From Verrucomicrobiaceae bacterium (lineage in GTDB: Bacteria; Verrucomicrobiota; Verrucomicrobiia; Verrucomicrobiales; Verrucomicrobiaceae): a stretch of 64,000 nucleotides of DNA. The notes beneath the pieces are model-generated. The model had not been told where the DNA came from and searched no databases. It saw only the letters and a list, made by a program, of their open reading frames with translations. Numbering within the stretch: position 1 is the first letter of the stretch; every line of letters begins with the position of its first letter. This document shows, piece by piece, positions 34,481 to 43,232 of the stretch. The position numbers were made by a program, and so were the translations under genes. The stretch spans positions 29,163-93,162 of the forward strand of contig JAEUHN010000036.1 of assembly GCA_016795365.1 (NCBI GenBank). The letters are read 5' to 3'.

Positions 34481-36271
34481 TCAACCCCGAATGCGCGATG
34501 AGGACGCCTCTTCGGGATTCCTCTCGAAGAACTCGCCTGGGTGCTCCGACTTCCAGGTGCGCCGCCCGCGCAGCAGCCGCCACATCGAACGCCAACGGAA
34601 CCGCGGCAAGCTGGGGATCGATGCCCAGGACAGAGCCTTCGCCTCAGATCGCCGACGAAGAATGACGAGGCCCGCAGTGACCAGGATCAGATGCGGCACG
34701 ATGAGGGCCACCGGCGCTGGCACTCGTCCTGAGCGTGCCACATTGACCACCGTGCTGTTGAGGAACATCAGGCCCAGGTAGAGGGCGATGCCAATCCCCA
34801 CACAACGCAGCAGACCCTGCCGCGAGTGCAGCGGCGGCAGCAGCGAGACAACAAAAACCAAGGCCAGCGCCTGCCACGGGAAGATCACCCGGTGCCAGAT
34901 CTGTGCGTTGTAGTGCAGTCGCACGCGCTGATCACCGAGCGTGCCGGGCGATGCGAGTGCAGCCACGAGGTCGGGCACGCCCATCACCTCGGGCGATTGC
35001 GTGCCGCCGATCACATCCCAAATGGTCTCGGTCCAGTGCGTCACATTGAACTGCAGGATGCCTGTGGAAGGAATGTTGTAGAGGTCCACGGGCGAGGCCA
35101 GCCCATCTTCGTAGCGCGAGTGCAGCCCGCGTGAGAGCGTCCACATGCCTCCCCGCCAGCGCCAGGCGGACGTGGCAGACCAGGCTTCCACAAGGGAACC
35201 ATGCTCATCGAACTGACGCACCTCGATGCCCTTGAGCTTGTCGTGCCGGAGATCGTGCGGCACGGACGACACGAACCACAGCCGCCGCGTGGTAGGCAGG
35301 TAGCGCATGATGGCCGTCGCCGCCGCCGACTTCTTCCGGGTGTCAGCGGCTGCGCGCGTGAGGCTGTCGCGCTCGCCCTCGCCCTTCTGAGCCCAATCGT
35401 AGTTCAGAGCCGCACTGATGAGGCACACCACAGCCGCGAGCAGCCAGAACGGTCGCAACACCCGGGCGGTAGAAACACCTGCCGATTGCAAGGCCACCAT
35501 CTCATTGGACTTCACCAGGCGGACCATCGCATGGAGCAAGGCAAGCAAGAGAGCGGGCGCGGCCGACTCAACGAAGATGGAGGGCAGCAGATTGAAGTAG
35601 AACGACAGAATGCGACCCGCGCCCACCTTGTTGTCCTGAAAATCGCGCAGACTATCCAGCAGGTCCGCCAGCACCCACAGCGAGCAGAAGGCCACCATGC
35701 AGAAGGTCAATGGTGCAGCCATGCTCCGCAGCAGGTAACGCTCCCAGATGGGACTGCGCTCATACCACACCAGCACCACCGCCGGCGTCAGCGAGGCCAC
35801 CATGATCAGGATGAGCTTCAAGGCATAGGCCCCGAGGGAAAACGGCTTCCCGATCATCACGCCGTGCATCAACTGCCACTGCTCGTAGATGTCCCCGAGC
35901 ACCAGCCACATCGCGAGAAAGCAGCACGCTGTCATGGTGGGCACGATCAGCCTGCGAATTCGCCGTGCCCGAATCACCGCCACATTCAGCACAAACCCTC
36001 CCATCAGAGCGATCAGCTTCAGGTAGGGCGCCACATAGTCGTAGAACAACGTCCAGAACGCCGGCTGCTGCCACTCACGCGGCACCTCGGCTCCTGAGGA
36101 AGGCAGCCAGGGCATCTGGTGCTCGTGAATGCCCAGAGCCTGACAGATCAGCACCACCACTACCCCGAGCACGATAGCCCAGGCCTCCAGGTTCGGGGCT
36201 CTGCGCAACCAGCGCACGCCTTTACCCAGGGCCGTGTTCAACGTCTGCTGCCATTGCCGCCACCGGTGCAT
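34481..36271 (-). CDS. LptF/LptG (YjgP/YjgQ) family permease with N-terminal membrane extension
   Basis: This is a 596-residue integral membrane protein. Residues about 195-560 match the YjgP/YjgQ fold. It begins with WERYLLRSMAAPLTFCMVAF, then LPSIFVESAAPALLLALLHAM, VRLVKSNEMVALQSAGVS, a periplasmic beta-jellyroll (VRQFDEHGSLVEAWSA) and the C-terminal membrane pair HRVIFPWQALALVFVVS. The proteins LptF and LptG extract lipopolysaccharide from the inner membrane. Here an extra N-terminal block of about 190 residues with four or five predicted membrane segments precedes the family core. It is a single gene, without an LptF/LptG partner or the LptB ATPase in the window. Confidence 0.85.
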   Translation of the reverse strand: MHRWRQWQQTLNTALGKGVRWLRRAPNLEAWAIVLGVVVVLICQALGIHEHQMPWLPSSGAEVPREWQQPAFWTLFYDYVAPYLKLIALMGGFVLNVAVIRARRIRRLIVPTMTACCFLAMWLVLGDIYEQWQLMHGVMIGKPFSLGAYALKLILIMVASLTPAVVLVWYERSPIWERYLLRSMAAPLTFCMVAFCSLWVLADLLDSLRDFQDNKVGAGRILSFYFNLLPSIFVESAAPALLLALLHAMVRLVKSNEMVALQSAGVSTARVLRPFWLLAAVVCLISAALNYDWAQKGEGERDSLTRAAADTRKKSAAATAIMRYLPTTRRLWFVSSVPHDLRHDKLKGIEVRQFDEHGSLVEAWSATSAWRWRGGMWTLSRGLHSRYEDGLASPVDLYNIPSTGILQFNVTHWTETIWDVIGGTQSPEVMGVPDLVAALASPGTLGDQRVRLHYNAQIWHRVIFPWQALALVFVVSLLPPLHSRQGLLRCVGIGIALYLGLMFLNSTVVNVARSGRVPAPVALIVPHLILVTAGLVILRRRSEAKALSWASIPSLPRFRWRSMWRLLRGRRTWKSEHPGEFFERNPEEASSSRIRG

Positions 36272-36362
36272 TCAGATAAAAGGACCGCGCGATGCTTCGG
36301 GAGATGCGGCATTGAAGCAAGGAGAAAGCGCGTGGACTGAAAAGGGCATGTCGGACAACAGC

Positions 36363-36806
36363 TTAGCGCAACTCTTCCAAGGCATCCTCCAGAGCAGCCT
36401 CGAAGGGACGCGAGCCCTCATGCCAGCCGATCGCTTCATCGAGCGCCTCCATGCGCCGAATCAAATCCGCCACGTGCTGCCGTGGATACGGTCCGCCCGC
36501 CTCCGCACAGAAGTGCGTGCGGCACCCGAAGGGCCGGTGAGCATAGATCGTGCAGCGGCCATTCACCCCCAGCATCGGACAAGCGTCCTGCGGATGTGCC
36601 ACTAGCTTCTTCCGACCGCTGGCCCGCACGCCCTGCGCCGCCAGGAGTGCCTCAATCCGCGTCACCAACGGCGTTTTGCCCGTCACACGAAAATGGCAGC
36701 ACGTCGTCCGCATCTCGCACTGGCGCGGCAGCGCCCGCTGCTCCACCTCCGCATAGATCGCACGCAGAGCATCGAGTTGAGGACGGAGAGGATTGGGTTT
36801 GGGCAT
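36363..36806 (-). CDS. YkgJ-type cysteine-cluster protein
   Basis: This 147-residue cytoplasmic protein has the CxxxxxxCC...Cx8C...Cx4C pattern: RQCEMRTTCCHF, DACPMLGVNGRCTIYAHRPFGC, and THFC. These are the zinc- or iron-sulfur-binding cysteines of the YkgJ/UPF0153 family, whose role is unknown. The frame is open to 36971, but that overlaps pyrD. ATG 36806 begins the family region (MPKPNPLRPQLDAL). It is divergent from pyrD, and the 60-bp gap should hold both promoters. Confidence 0.85.
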   Translation of the reverse strand: MPKPNPLRPQLDALRAIYAEVEQRALPRQCEMRTTCCHFRVTGKTPLVTRIEALLAAQGVRASGRKKLVAHPQDACPMLGVNGRCTIYAHRPFGCRTHFCAEAGGPYPRQHVADLIRRMEALDEAIGWHEGSRPFEAALEDALEELR

Positions 36807-36866
36807 GACGGCAAGAACTCTGAACAGGAGTTTGACACTTCGCATCCTCGCAGCTTGGAAGAATGC

Positions 36867-37889
36867 ATGTCCGTCCTCGCCGCATTGTATCCCGCGATCA
36901 AGCCCTTGCTCTTCCAGCTCGATCCCGAACTCGCGCACACCGTCACGGTCAAGTCGATGATCCTCGCGCACCAGCTCGGCATGCTGGGCAGCATGGACCC
37001 CGGCTCCCGCTCGGTCGAATGCCTCGGCTTGAAGTTTCCCAACGCTCTCGGCCTGGCCGCCGGCATGGACAAGTCCGCCAGCGCCGTGGATGCCTGGGGC
37101 TCACTGGGCTTCGGCTTCGTCGAAGTCGGCACCCTCACACCGCGCCCGCAGCCCGGCAATCCCAAGCCCCGGCTTTTCCGCCTGCCGGAGCATCGTGCGC
37201 TCATCAACCGCATGGGCTTCAACAACGTGGGCATCCACGCCGCCGTTGAGCGCCTGAAGAAGCGCACCACCAAGGCCATCGTCGGCGTGAACATCGGCAA
37301 GAACTTCGACACCCCGAATGACAAGGCCGTCGATGACTACCTCTACTGCCTCAAGGCCGCGTATGAAGTGGCCGACTACGTCGCCGTGAACATCTCATCG
37401 CCCAACACCAAAGGCCTGCGCGATCTCCAGGGCGAGGAGTCCATGCGGACACTCATCGGCGCACTCAAAACCGAACAGGTCAAGCTCAGCCAACAACACG
37501 GCAAGCACGTGCCCATTGTGGTGAAGATCGCTCCCGACCTTGAGGACCTTCACATCGAAGCTCTCGGACGCGTCTTCAATGAACTCGCCGTGGAAGGCAT
37601 CATCGCCACGAACACCACCATCTCCCGCACCGCCGTCATCGGACACGCTCTTGAAAAGGAAGCCGGGGGACTCAGCGGCGCGCCTGTGACGCAACGCAGC
37701 ACCGAAGTGATCAAGGCCTTCCGCAGCCTGCTCAGACCGGAAATCCCGATCATCGGAGTGGGCGGCATCATGAACGGCCGCGATGCCCTCGACAAGCTGA
37801 ACGCCGGTGCCTCGCTGGTGCAGATTTACAGCGGTCTCGTGTATGCCGGACCCGCGCTCATCCATGACGTGCTCGAAGCCATTCGATGA
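36867..37889 (+). CDS. pyrD: Dihydroorotate dehydrogenase (quinone), class 2
   Basis: This 340-residue enzyme has the class-2 N-terminal helices (LAALYPAIKPLLFQLDPELAH) for membrane contact. The FMN barrel includes GLAAGMDKSASAVDAWGSLG, FVEVGTLTPRPQPGNPKPR, NRMGFNN and the catalytic Ser in NISSPNTKGLR. The FMN-phosphate stretch GVGGIMNGRDALDKLNAGA follows. It oxidises dihydroorotate to orotate with quinone reduction in pyrimidine synthesis. The longer frame from 36693 overlaps the divergent gene and is rejected. Confidence 0.95.
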   Translation: MSVLAALYPAIKPLLFQLDPELAHTVTVKSMILAHQLGMLGSMDPGSRSVECLGLKFPNALGLAAGMDKSASAVDAWGSLGFGFVEVGTLTPRPQPGNPKPRLFRLPEHRALINRMGFNNVGIHAAVERLKKRTTKAIVGVNIGKNFDTPNDKAVDDYLYCLKAAYEVADYVAVNISSPNTKGLRDLQGEESMRTLIGALKTEQVKLSQQHGKHVPIVVKIAPDLEDLHIEALGRVFNELAVEGIIATNTTISRTAVIGHALEKEAGGLSGAPVTQRSTEVIKAFRSLLRPEIPIIGVGGIMNGRDALDKLNAGASLVQIYSGLVYAGPALIHDVLEAIR

Positions 37890-37975
37890 CTTTCGGGATT
37901 GATCTAAAAGCCATCTCCGAGTCTGATAGCTCACGTTGCTGATCCAGCGGCTTCACTTCTCACTCCTCCAATCCC

Positions 37976-38200
37976 ATGCCCATCCCTCTCGAACTCAAAG
38001 CTGGCGACCACTGGTGGTGCTCCTGCGGACTCAGCGGCCATCAACCCATGTGCGACGGCAGCCACAAAGGCACCGGCAAGGCACCCATGAAATTCACCCT
38101 CGCCGAGGACAAGAAAGTCTGGCTCTGCGACTGCAAGCGCACTGGCAATCCACCCTACTGCGATGGCACCCACAGCAAGCCCGTCGAGCAGGCGAGCTAG
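37976..38200 (+). CDS. CDGSH iron-sulfur domain protein (two motifs)
   Basis: This 74-residue protein carries two CDGSH-type 2Fe-2S motifs: Cys15, Cys17, Cys26 and His30 (CSCGLSGHQPMCDGSH), then Cys51, Cys53, Cys62 and His66 (CDCKRTGNPPYCDGTH). The 3Cys-1His ligation makes such clusters labile and redox-active. Small double-CDGSH proteins of this kind are widespread in bacteria. The exact role is unknown. It is 86 bp after pyrD and ends 22 bp before the convergent LysR gene. Confidence 0.93.
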   Translation: MPIPLELKAGDHWWCSCGLSGHQPMCDGSHKGTGKAPMKFTLAEDKKVWLCDCKRTGNPPYCDGTHSKPVEQAS

Positions 38201-38222
38201 CTGGATAACAAAGTCCTGCGGC

Positions 38223-39119
38223 CTACAATCCCCTGCCGGCGATCTCGGCGATCAGACCGGTGAGGGTTTCCAGTTCGCGGCTGGCAGGGCCTTGCGGCTG
38301 CACCAGCAGCAGTTCCGTCATGGGCACGGGCGCCGCCAGGTTCACAAACACACAGCCCGCGTGCGGCAGCTTTTGCGCATGGGCGGGCATGATGGCCACG
38401 CCTTCGCCCGAACTGACCGCACCCAGCATCATGGACAGCGAGTCCACCTCACTGACCACCTTGGGCACGAAGCCCGCCTCGTCACACACAGCCCGCAGGA
38501 ACTCGCGACGCCCCGGGTAAATCGCGTCTGACAACGAGATCCACGGGTCCTTCTTGAGCGCCGCCAGCTTGATCGACTTCTTCGTTGCCAGCGGATGATC
38601 CAGGGGCAGCACCGCCGCCATGCGATGCCGCGACAAGCGCTGCACTTTGAGCGACTCACGATCACGACCCTCGATGTTGCCAAGGATCGCCGCATCCAGC
38701 TCGTGCTGGCGCAGCCGCTCGATCTGCGCCTGAGGAGTGAGTTCAAACAAACTCACCTGCGCCTTCGGATGCCGCTGGCGAAACTCGCGCACCGCCGGAG
38801 CCACTAGGTCATCGAGGAAGATCGAGAGAAAGCCGAGTCTCAACGTGCGCCGTGCATTGCCAAACTGCTCGCGCAACTGCTGGGCGCTTGTCTCCGCATC
38901 ACAAATCAACTGCCGCGCCCTCGGCAAAAAGAACCGGCCCGCATCAGTGAGATGAATGCGCTTCCGAATCCGATCGAACAAAGCGATGCCCAGTTCATCC
39001 TCGAGCACTGAAATCTGTCGGCTGAGCGCAGGCTGAGTCACATGCAGGCGCTCCGCCGCGCGCGAGATGCTCAGATCCTCGGCAGCAGCAACGAAGTAGC
39101 GCAGTTGATGAAACTCCAT
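38223..39119 (-). CDS. LysR-family transcriptional regulator
   Basis: This 298-residue protein starts MEFHQLRYFVAAAEDLSISRAAERLHVTQPALSRQISVLEDELG, the full LysR winged-helix domain. The substrate-binding domain follows (LRLGFLSIFLDDLVAPAV, then GEGVAIMPAHAQKL). The frame is open to 39185, but ATG 39119 is the canonical start. Another minus-strand gene (39204-39839) separates it from the pirin-led operon at 39980, so it is not a direct divergent regulator. It is still the only regulator close to that stress island. Confidence 0.93.
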   Translation of the reverse strand: MEFHQLRYFVAAAEDLSISRAAERLHVTQPALSRQISVLEDELGIALFDRIRKRIHLTDAGRFFLPRARQLICDAETSAQQLREQFGNARRTLRLGFLSIFLDDLVAPAVREFRQRHPKAQVSLFELTPQAQIERLRQHELDAAILGNIEGRDRESLKVQRLSRHRMAAVLPLDHPLATKKSIKLAALKKDPWISLSDAIYPGRREFLRAVCDEAGFVPKVVSEVDSLSMMLGAVSSGEGVAIMPAHAQKLPHAGCVFVNLAAPVPMTELLLVQPQGPASRELETLTGLIAEIAGRGL

Positions 39120-39203
39120 GCCTACAGACTGGCATCTGACGCAGGTCGCGGCAAGGAACGAGGGCGAGGGCTTTTCATCCCCCACGCAGCCACAGCATCG
39201 TCG

Positions 39204-39839
39204 CTATGGGTTCGCAGGCTTGCGCACATCTTCCTGAGGAGCCGCCTTTTTCAACTGGCCACGCAATTCCTCGACGGCGTGTTGCAGCTTCTCCACCTGC
39301 TCGCGCAGCGCATGAATCTCGTCCTTGCCAACGCCTGGATGCTTGGAGGCATGCAACTGCTCTCGCATCTGGGCTGCTGCCTTTTCCAAGTTTCCGGCCA
39401 CGTCGTGCATCCCGGCGGCACACAGATGTTTGATCGCTTCTCCGAGGTGCTCGAGCCGTTCTTCGCTCGGACCCTCAGCCCCTGGCTTCTGAGGATGCTT
39501 GCGCTCTTTCATCAGCTCCCCGGCCAGCTTGTCGCGCAAGGCGTCGGCTTCTTGATGCTTGCCTGCTTTGTGAAGCTCCTCGATCTCGGCCCTGGCGCCG
39601 GAGAGCTTCTTGCGCATCTCCGCCGTTATCGGACCCGGACCGCCTTTGCCCTTCTCACCATGGTGCTCGCCGAACCATTGGTCGCGCATCTTCCGCAGTT
39701 CCTCGATGCGGTGTTTCATCGCCTCTTTGTGCTCGGGCGACGGTTGTGGCTTCTTCTCAGAGTCAGGCGCAGTTTCCGCACGCATGACGAAAACAGGGAG
39801 GAGCATCGCTCCGATGATGGCGGCTGGTTTGATATTCAT
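39204..39839 (-). CDS. Secreted coiled-coil protein, unknown function
   Basis: This 211-residue protein has a signal peptide (IIGAMLLPVFVMRAE). The mature part is helical and highly charged, with heptad-like Leu spacing (MKHRIEELRKMRDQWFG, EEIEELHKAGKH style, REQVEKLQHAVEELRGQLKK). It resembles periplasmic coiled-coil proteins often seen in Verrucomicrobiota. The sequence carries many His and Lys and could bind metal, but no motif proves this. It diverges from the pirin operon with 140 bp between them. No recognisable element was found there. Confidence 0.72.
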   Translation of the reverse strand: MNIKPAAIIGAMLLPVFVMRAETAPDSEKKPQPSPEHKEAMKHRIEELRKMRDQWFGEHHGEKGKGGPGPITAEMRKKLSGARAEIEELHKAGKHQEADALRDKLAGELMKERKHPQKPGAEGPSEERLEHLGEAIKHLCAAGMHDVAGNLEKAAAQMREQLHASKHPGVGKDEIHALREQVEKLQHAVEELRGQLKKAAPQEDVRKPANP

Positions 39840-39979
39840 GACGTGTCTTTAACTCATCCCATGGCGAACAGTTGCAACGACTGGAGCACCAGCCGGCCAC
39901 CGACATCATTACCGGGCGGCATGAAGTTCAGTAGCAAACAGCATTGGTCCACCTCACTCCATCGCCTCATGGTGTGATC

Positions 39980-40768
39980 ATGAAACGCAGACAACTTCTC
40001 ACCACTCTCGGCATTGCCCCGACCTCGGTGACTGCTCTCACACCCTCCACCTCAACCGCCAAAACGATGAAACTCACCCTTCGCAAATCCAACGAGCGCG
40101 GCCACTTCGATCATGGCTGGCTCGACACTTATCACACCTTCTCCTTCGCGGACTATTACGACCCGAAGCACATGGGATTCCGCTCGCTGCGTGTGATCAA
40201 CCAGGATGTCATCGGCCCCGGAGTAGGCTTTCCCACGCATCCGCACAATGACATGGAGATCTTCAGCTACATTCTCTACGGAGCACTGGAGCATAAGGAC
40301 AGCATGGGCAACGGTCGTGTGCTGAAGCCCGGCCAGATTCAGCTCATGAGCGCCGGACGCGGCGTGACGCACAGCGAGTTCAACCCCTCCAAAACGGAAC
40401 CCGCGAGCCTGCTGCAGATCTGGCTGCGCCCTCGTGAACGCGGCTTGAAGCCGAGCTACACGGAGTGGCATCCCGATCCCGCTAAAGAGAACGACGCCAA
40501 GGTGCTCGTCATCTCCGCCGATGGTCGTGAGGGCTCCGCCACCATTCATCAAGACGCGGACATCTACCGCGTGCGCTTGCAGGCCGGCCAATCGATCACC
40601 CACGACATCGCCAGTGGTCACGGTGCCTGGTTTCAACTGATCAAAGGCAACGTGGAGGCTCATGGCACCACCTTGCAGCCGGGCGATGCCTTCAGCACCG
40701 ACGACGCTGGCACTCTTACAATCACAGCTCGCGACAACGTCGAGGGCCTGCTCTTTGATCTCGTCTAA
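39980..40768 (+). CDS. Pirin-family protein (YhhW type) with export-like leader
   Basis: This 262-residue protein has the pirin bicupin core starting at about residue 30 (MKLTLRKSNERGHFDHGWLD). It carries the metal ligands in THPHNDMEIFSYILYGALEHKDS and the marker GRGVTHSEFNP. YhhW-type pirins can act as quercetin 2,3-dioxygenases. Residues 1-29 (MKRRQLLTTLGIAPTS...) look like a Tat-style leader and could carry the protein across the membrane. If the start is instead at 40067, the protein is a standard cytoplasmic pirin. It opens a five-gene operon with the DoxX-like, rhodanese-YceI, OYE and VOC genes. Confidence 0.86.
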   Translation: MKRRQLLTTLGIAPTSVTALTPSTSTAKTMKLTLRKSNERGHFDHGWLDTYHTFSFADYYDPKHMGFRSLRVINQDVIGPGVGFPTHPHNDMEIFSYILYGALEHKDSMGNGRVLKPGQIQLMSAGRGVTHSEFNPSKTEPASLLQIWLRPRERGLKPSYTEWHPDPAKENDAKVLVISADGREGSATIHQDADIYRVRLQAGQSITHDIASGHGAWFQLIKGNVEAHGTTLQPGDAFSTDDAGTLTITARDNVEGLLFDLV

Positions 40769-40802
40769 TCCCCCAACCCAAACACACCCAAACACACCTG
40801 AT

Positions 40803-41195
40803 ATGAAACTCGCCTCTCACATTGCCGCCGCATTGCTCGGCCTCGCGTTCATCGTCTTCGGACTGAACTTCTTCTTCAACTTCATCCCGATGCCCGCTGA
40901 TCCGTCGCCTGCAGATGCACCGCACAAGCTCTTCATGGCAGCCATGTTCCCCACGGGTTATCTCAAGTTCGTCAAGATCCTGGAAGTGGTCGGCGGCGTG
41001 CTCGTTATCATCCCGCAGGTGCGCAACCTGGGCTTGCTGGTCCTTGGGCCCATCATCGTGAACATCCTCGCCTTCCACGTGTTCCTGACCAAGGGCGCAG
41101 GCCTCACCGATCCGCCGATCCTGGTCATCTGTTCGCTTTCCGCCTTCCTGCTCTTCACGGAGCGCAAGGCGTGGGCTGGCCTCATCAAAGCGTAA
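40803..41195 (+). CDS. DoxX-like membrane protein
   Basis: This 130-residue protein has four membrane segments (IAAALLGLAFIVFGLNFFF, FVKILEVVGGVLVIIP, LLVLGPIIVNILAFHVFL, LVICSLSAFLLFTE). This is the length and layout of DoxX/DoxD-like proteins. These often sit with pirin, YceI and quinone-related enzymes and may pass electrons or handle quinone or thiosulfate. The frame is open to 40662 inside the pirin gene, so ATG 40803 is used, giving a gap of 34 bp after pirin. Confidence 0.85.
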   Translation: MKLASHIAAALLGLAFIVFGLNFFFNFIPMPADPSPADAPHKLFMAAMFPTGYLKFVKILEVVGGVLVIIPQVRNLGLLVLGPIIVNILAFHVFLTKGAGLTDPPILVICSLSAFLLFTERKAWAGLIKA

Positions 41196-41217
41196 ACCCT
41201 TCACCACAATCCTCACC

Positions 41218-42114
41218 ATGACTTCCTCCGAGCTTCAATCACGAGTCAGTGCCTCGCCCGCACCGCTGCTCTTGCATGTGTTGCCGGAGGAAATCTTCAC
41301 CGCGCAGCGCATTCCGGGTTCCGCGAATGCCTGCGTGTATGAGATGGCCTTCCTCGACAAGGTGGCCGCGCTCGCTGCGGACAAAGCGCAGTCGATCATC
41401 GTCTATGGCGCAGGCAGTGATTCGAGCGACGCTGCGACGGCGCTCACCAAGCTGACCAGCGCGGGCTACACCCAAGTCACCACGTTTGAAGGCGGCCTCA
41501 CCGCGTGGTGCAGCGATGGCTTGCCTGTCGAAGGCGATGGCACGCTGCCTTGTGCGCCTGCCTTGTCCGGCAGCTTCCGTGTGGACACGGAGCAAAGCGT
41601 GATCCGCTGGACCGGACGCAACCTCTTCAATCATCACAGCGGCATCGTGAAGCTTGCGGATGGCGGCATTGAGCTGCGCGACAACCAGCTCGTGGCCGCG
41701 CACTTCCGCATTGCGATGGACAGCATCGCTTGCGAGGACCTCACGGACTCGACGTGGAATGCGATGCTCATCCGCCATCTGCACAGCGATGACTTCTTCG
41801 ATGTCGCGCAGCATCCCACGGCGGAGTTTGTCGCCGATTCCATCGAGCCGCTGCCGGCCTGCACCGAGGGCTCGCCCAACTATCTGCTGCGTGGTCGCTT
41901 CACCCTGCGTGGTGTCACGCAAGCCATTGAGTTTCCCATCCTTATCGCCAGCGCGGATGGTCAGCGCCTTACCGCTCAAGGCCTGCTCGATCTCGACCGC
42001 ACGCAATTCGGCAGCCACTACGGCTCCGGCAAATTCTTCCGCTTCTTGGGCAAGCACATCGTCAACGATGTCATCCATCTGCACGTGAAGCTGCACGCCG
42101 ACAAGCAACCCTGA
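41218..42114 (+). CDS. Rhodanese-like / YceI-like fusion, rhodanese lacks active Cys
   Basis: This 298-residue protein joins a rhodanese-like domain (about residues 4-110) to a YceI-like lipocalin domain (about 119-296). In the first, the active-site loop reads IIVYGAGSDSSDAATAL. The usual catalytic Cys position is Gly64, so sulfur transfer by the normal route is unlikely. In the second, FRVDTEQSVIRWTGRNLF, HHSGIVKLADGGIEL and the SDDFFDVAQHPTAEF motif are typical of YceI. YceI-like domains bind polyprenyl-type lipids or quinones. No signal peptide is seen. It is third in the pirin operon. Confidence 0.88.
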   Translation: MTSSELQSRVSASPAPLLLHVLPEEIFTAQRIPGSANACVYEMAFLDKVAALAADKAQSIIVYGAGSDSSDAATALTKLTSAGYTQVTTFEGGLTAWCSDGLPVEGDGTLPCAPALSGSFRVDTEQSVIRWTGRNLFNHHSGIVKLADGGIELRDNQLVAAHFRIAMDSIACEDLTDSTWNAMLIRHLHSDDFFDVAQHPTAEFVADSIEPLPACTEGSPNYLLRGRFTLRGVTQAIEFPILIASADGQRLTAQGLLDLDRTQFGSHYGSGKFFRFLGKHIVNDVIHLHVKLHADKQP

Positions 42115-42164
42115 GCGCATCGCCGCTCGTTTCTCTTTCCCTTCAAACCCAACACTACATCCCC

Positions 42165-43232
42165 ATGCCTGATCTCTTCACTCCTCTTCAAGTCGGTGCT
42201 CTCACGCTGCCGAATCGCATCCTCATGGCTCCGTTGACTCGCTGTCGCGCCGATGCCGATCACGTCCCCAGCGCCATCATGGCTGAGCACTACGCGCAGC
42301 GTGCGAGCGGCGGTCTCATCATCGCTGAGGCGACCATGGCGATGGAAGGCAACTCATCCTTCTGGATGGAGCCGGGCATTTACTCCGATGCGCAAGTCAA
42401 AGGCTGGAAAGCCGTGACCGATGCGGTTCATGCGAAGGGCGGTCGCATCTTCCTCCAGATCTGGCACGGCGGTCGTGCGTGTCATCCGTTGCTCAATGGG
42501 GGTGCGCAGCCGGTGGCTCCGAGCGCGCTGCCGATCGTGGGCGATGAAGTGCATACGCCCGAAGGCAAGAAGCCCTACGTCACACCGCGCGAACTGCGCG
42601 ACGACGAGATTCCTGGCATCATCGCGGGCTTCAAGAAAGCAGCGGAGAACGCGAAGGCCGCAGGCTTCGATGGTGTGGAGGTGCACGGCGCAAACGGCTA
42701 CCTGCTCGATGAGTTCCTTCGCGATGGCGCGAACAAGCGCACGGATCCGTATGGGGGTCCGATCGAGAACCGCGCGCGCCTGCTGCTCGAAGTGACGGCT
42801 GCGGTTTGTGAAGTCTGGGGCAGTGATCGCGTGGGCGTGCGCATCTCGCCGCTCAACAGCTACAACTCGATGATCGACAGCGATCCTGTGGGCCTCACAA
42901 CATATGTCGCGACCAAGCTCAGCGAACTGAAGATCGCTTACCTGCACCTCATGCGTGCCGACTTCTTCCAAGCGCAGAGCGGCGATGTGGTTACGCCAGC
43001 ACGCGCCGCTTTCAAAGGCGTGCTGATCACCAACATGGGCTACACCGCCGAAGAAGCGACGAAGGCCATCGCGGACGGCATCGTGGATGCGATTGCGTTT
43101 GGCACCAGCTTCCTCGCCAATCCTGACCTGCCCGCACGCATTAAGGCCGGCGCGCCGCTCAATGCGCCGAACCCTGCGACCTTCTACTCGCCGGGTCCCG
43201 TGGGTTACACGGACTATCCCACGATGTCATGA
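42165..43232 (+). CDS. Old yellow enzyme family alkene reductase (NemA-like)
   Basis: This 355-residue FMN barrel has LFTPLQVGALTLPNRILMAPLTRCRA at the start. The substrate-binding pair His174/Asn177 (HGANGYLLDEFL) and the FMN-binding GGRIFLQIWHGGR follow. The family reduces activated alkenes and electrophiles such as N-ethylmaleimide, nitro compounds and quinones, using NADPH. It fits an electrophile-detoxification operon. It overlaps the following VOC gene by 4 bp. Confidence 0.94.
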   Translation: MPDLFTPLQVGALTLPNRILMAPLTRCRADADHVPSAIMAEHYAQRASGGLIIAEATMAMEGNSSFWMEPGIYSDAQVKGWKAVTDAVHAKGGRIFLQIWHGGRACHPLLNGGAQPVAPSALPIVGDEVHTPEGKKPYVTPRELRDDEIPGIIAGFKKAAENAKAAGFDGVEVHGANGYLLDEFLRDGANKRTDPYGGPIENRARLLLEVTAAVCEVWGSDRVGVRISPLNSYNSMIDSDPVGLTTYVATKLSELKIAYLHLMRADFFQAQSGDVVTPARAAFKGVLITNMGYTAEEATKAIADGIVDAIAFGTSFLANPDLPARIKAGAPLNAPNPATFYSPGPVGYTDYPTMS

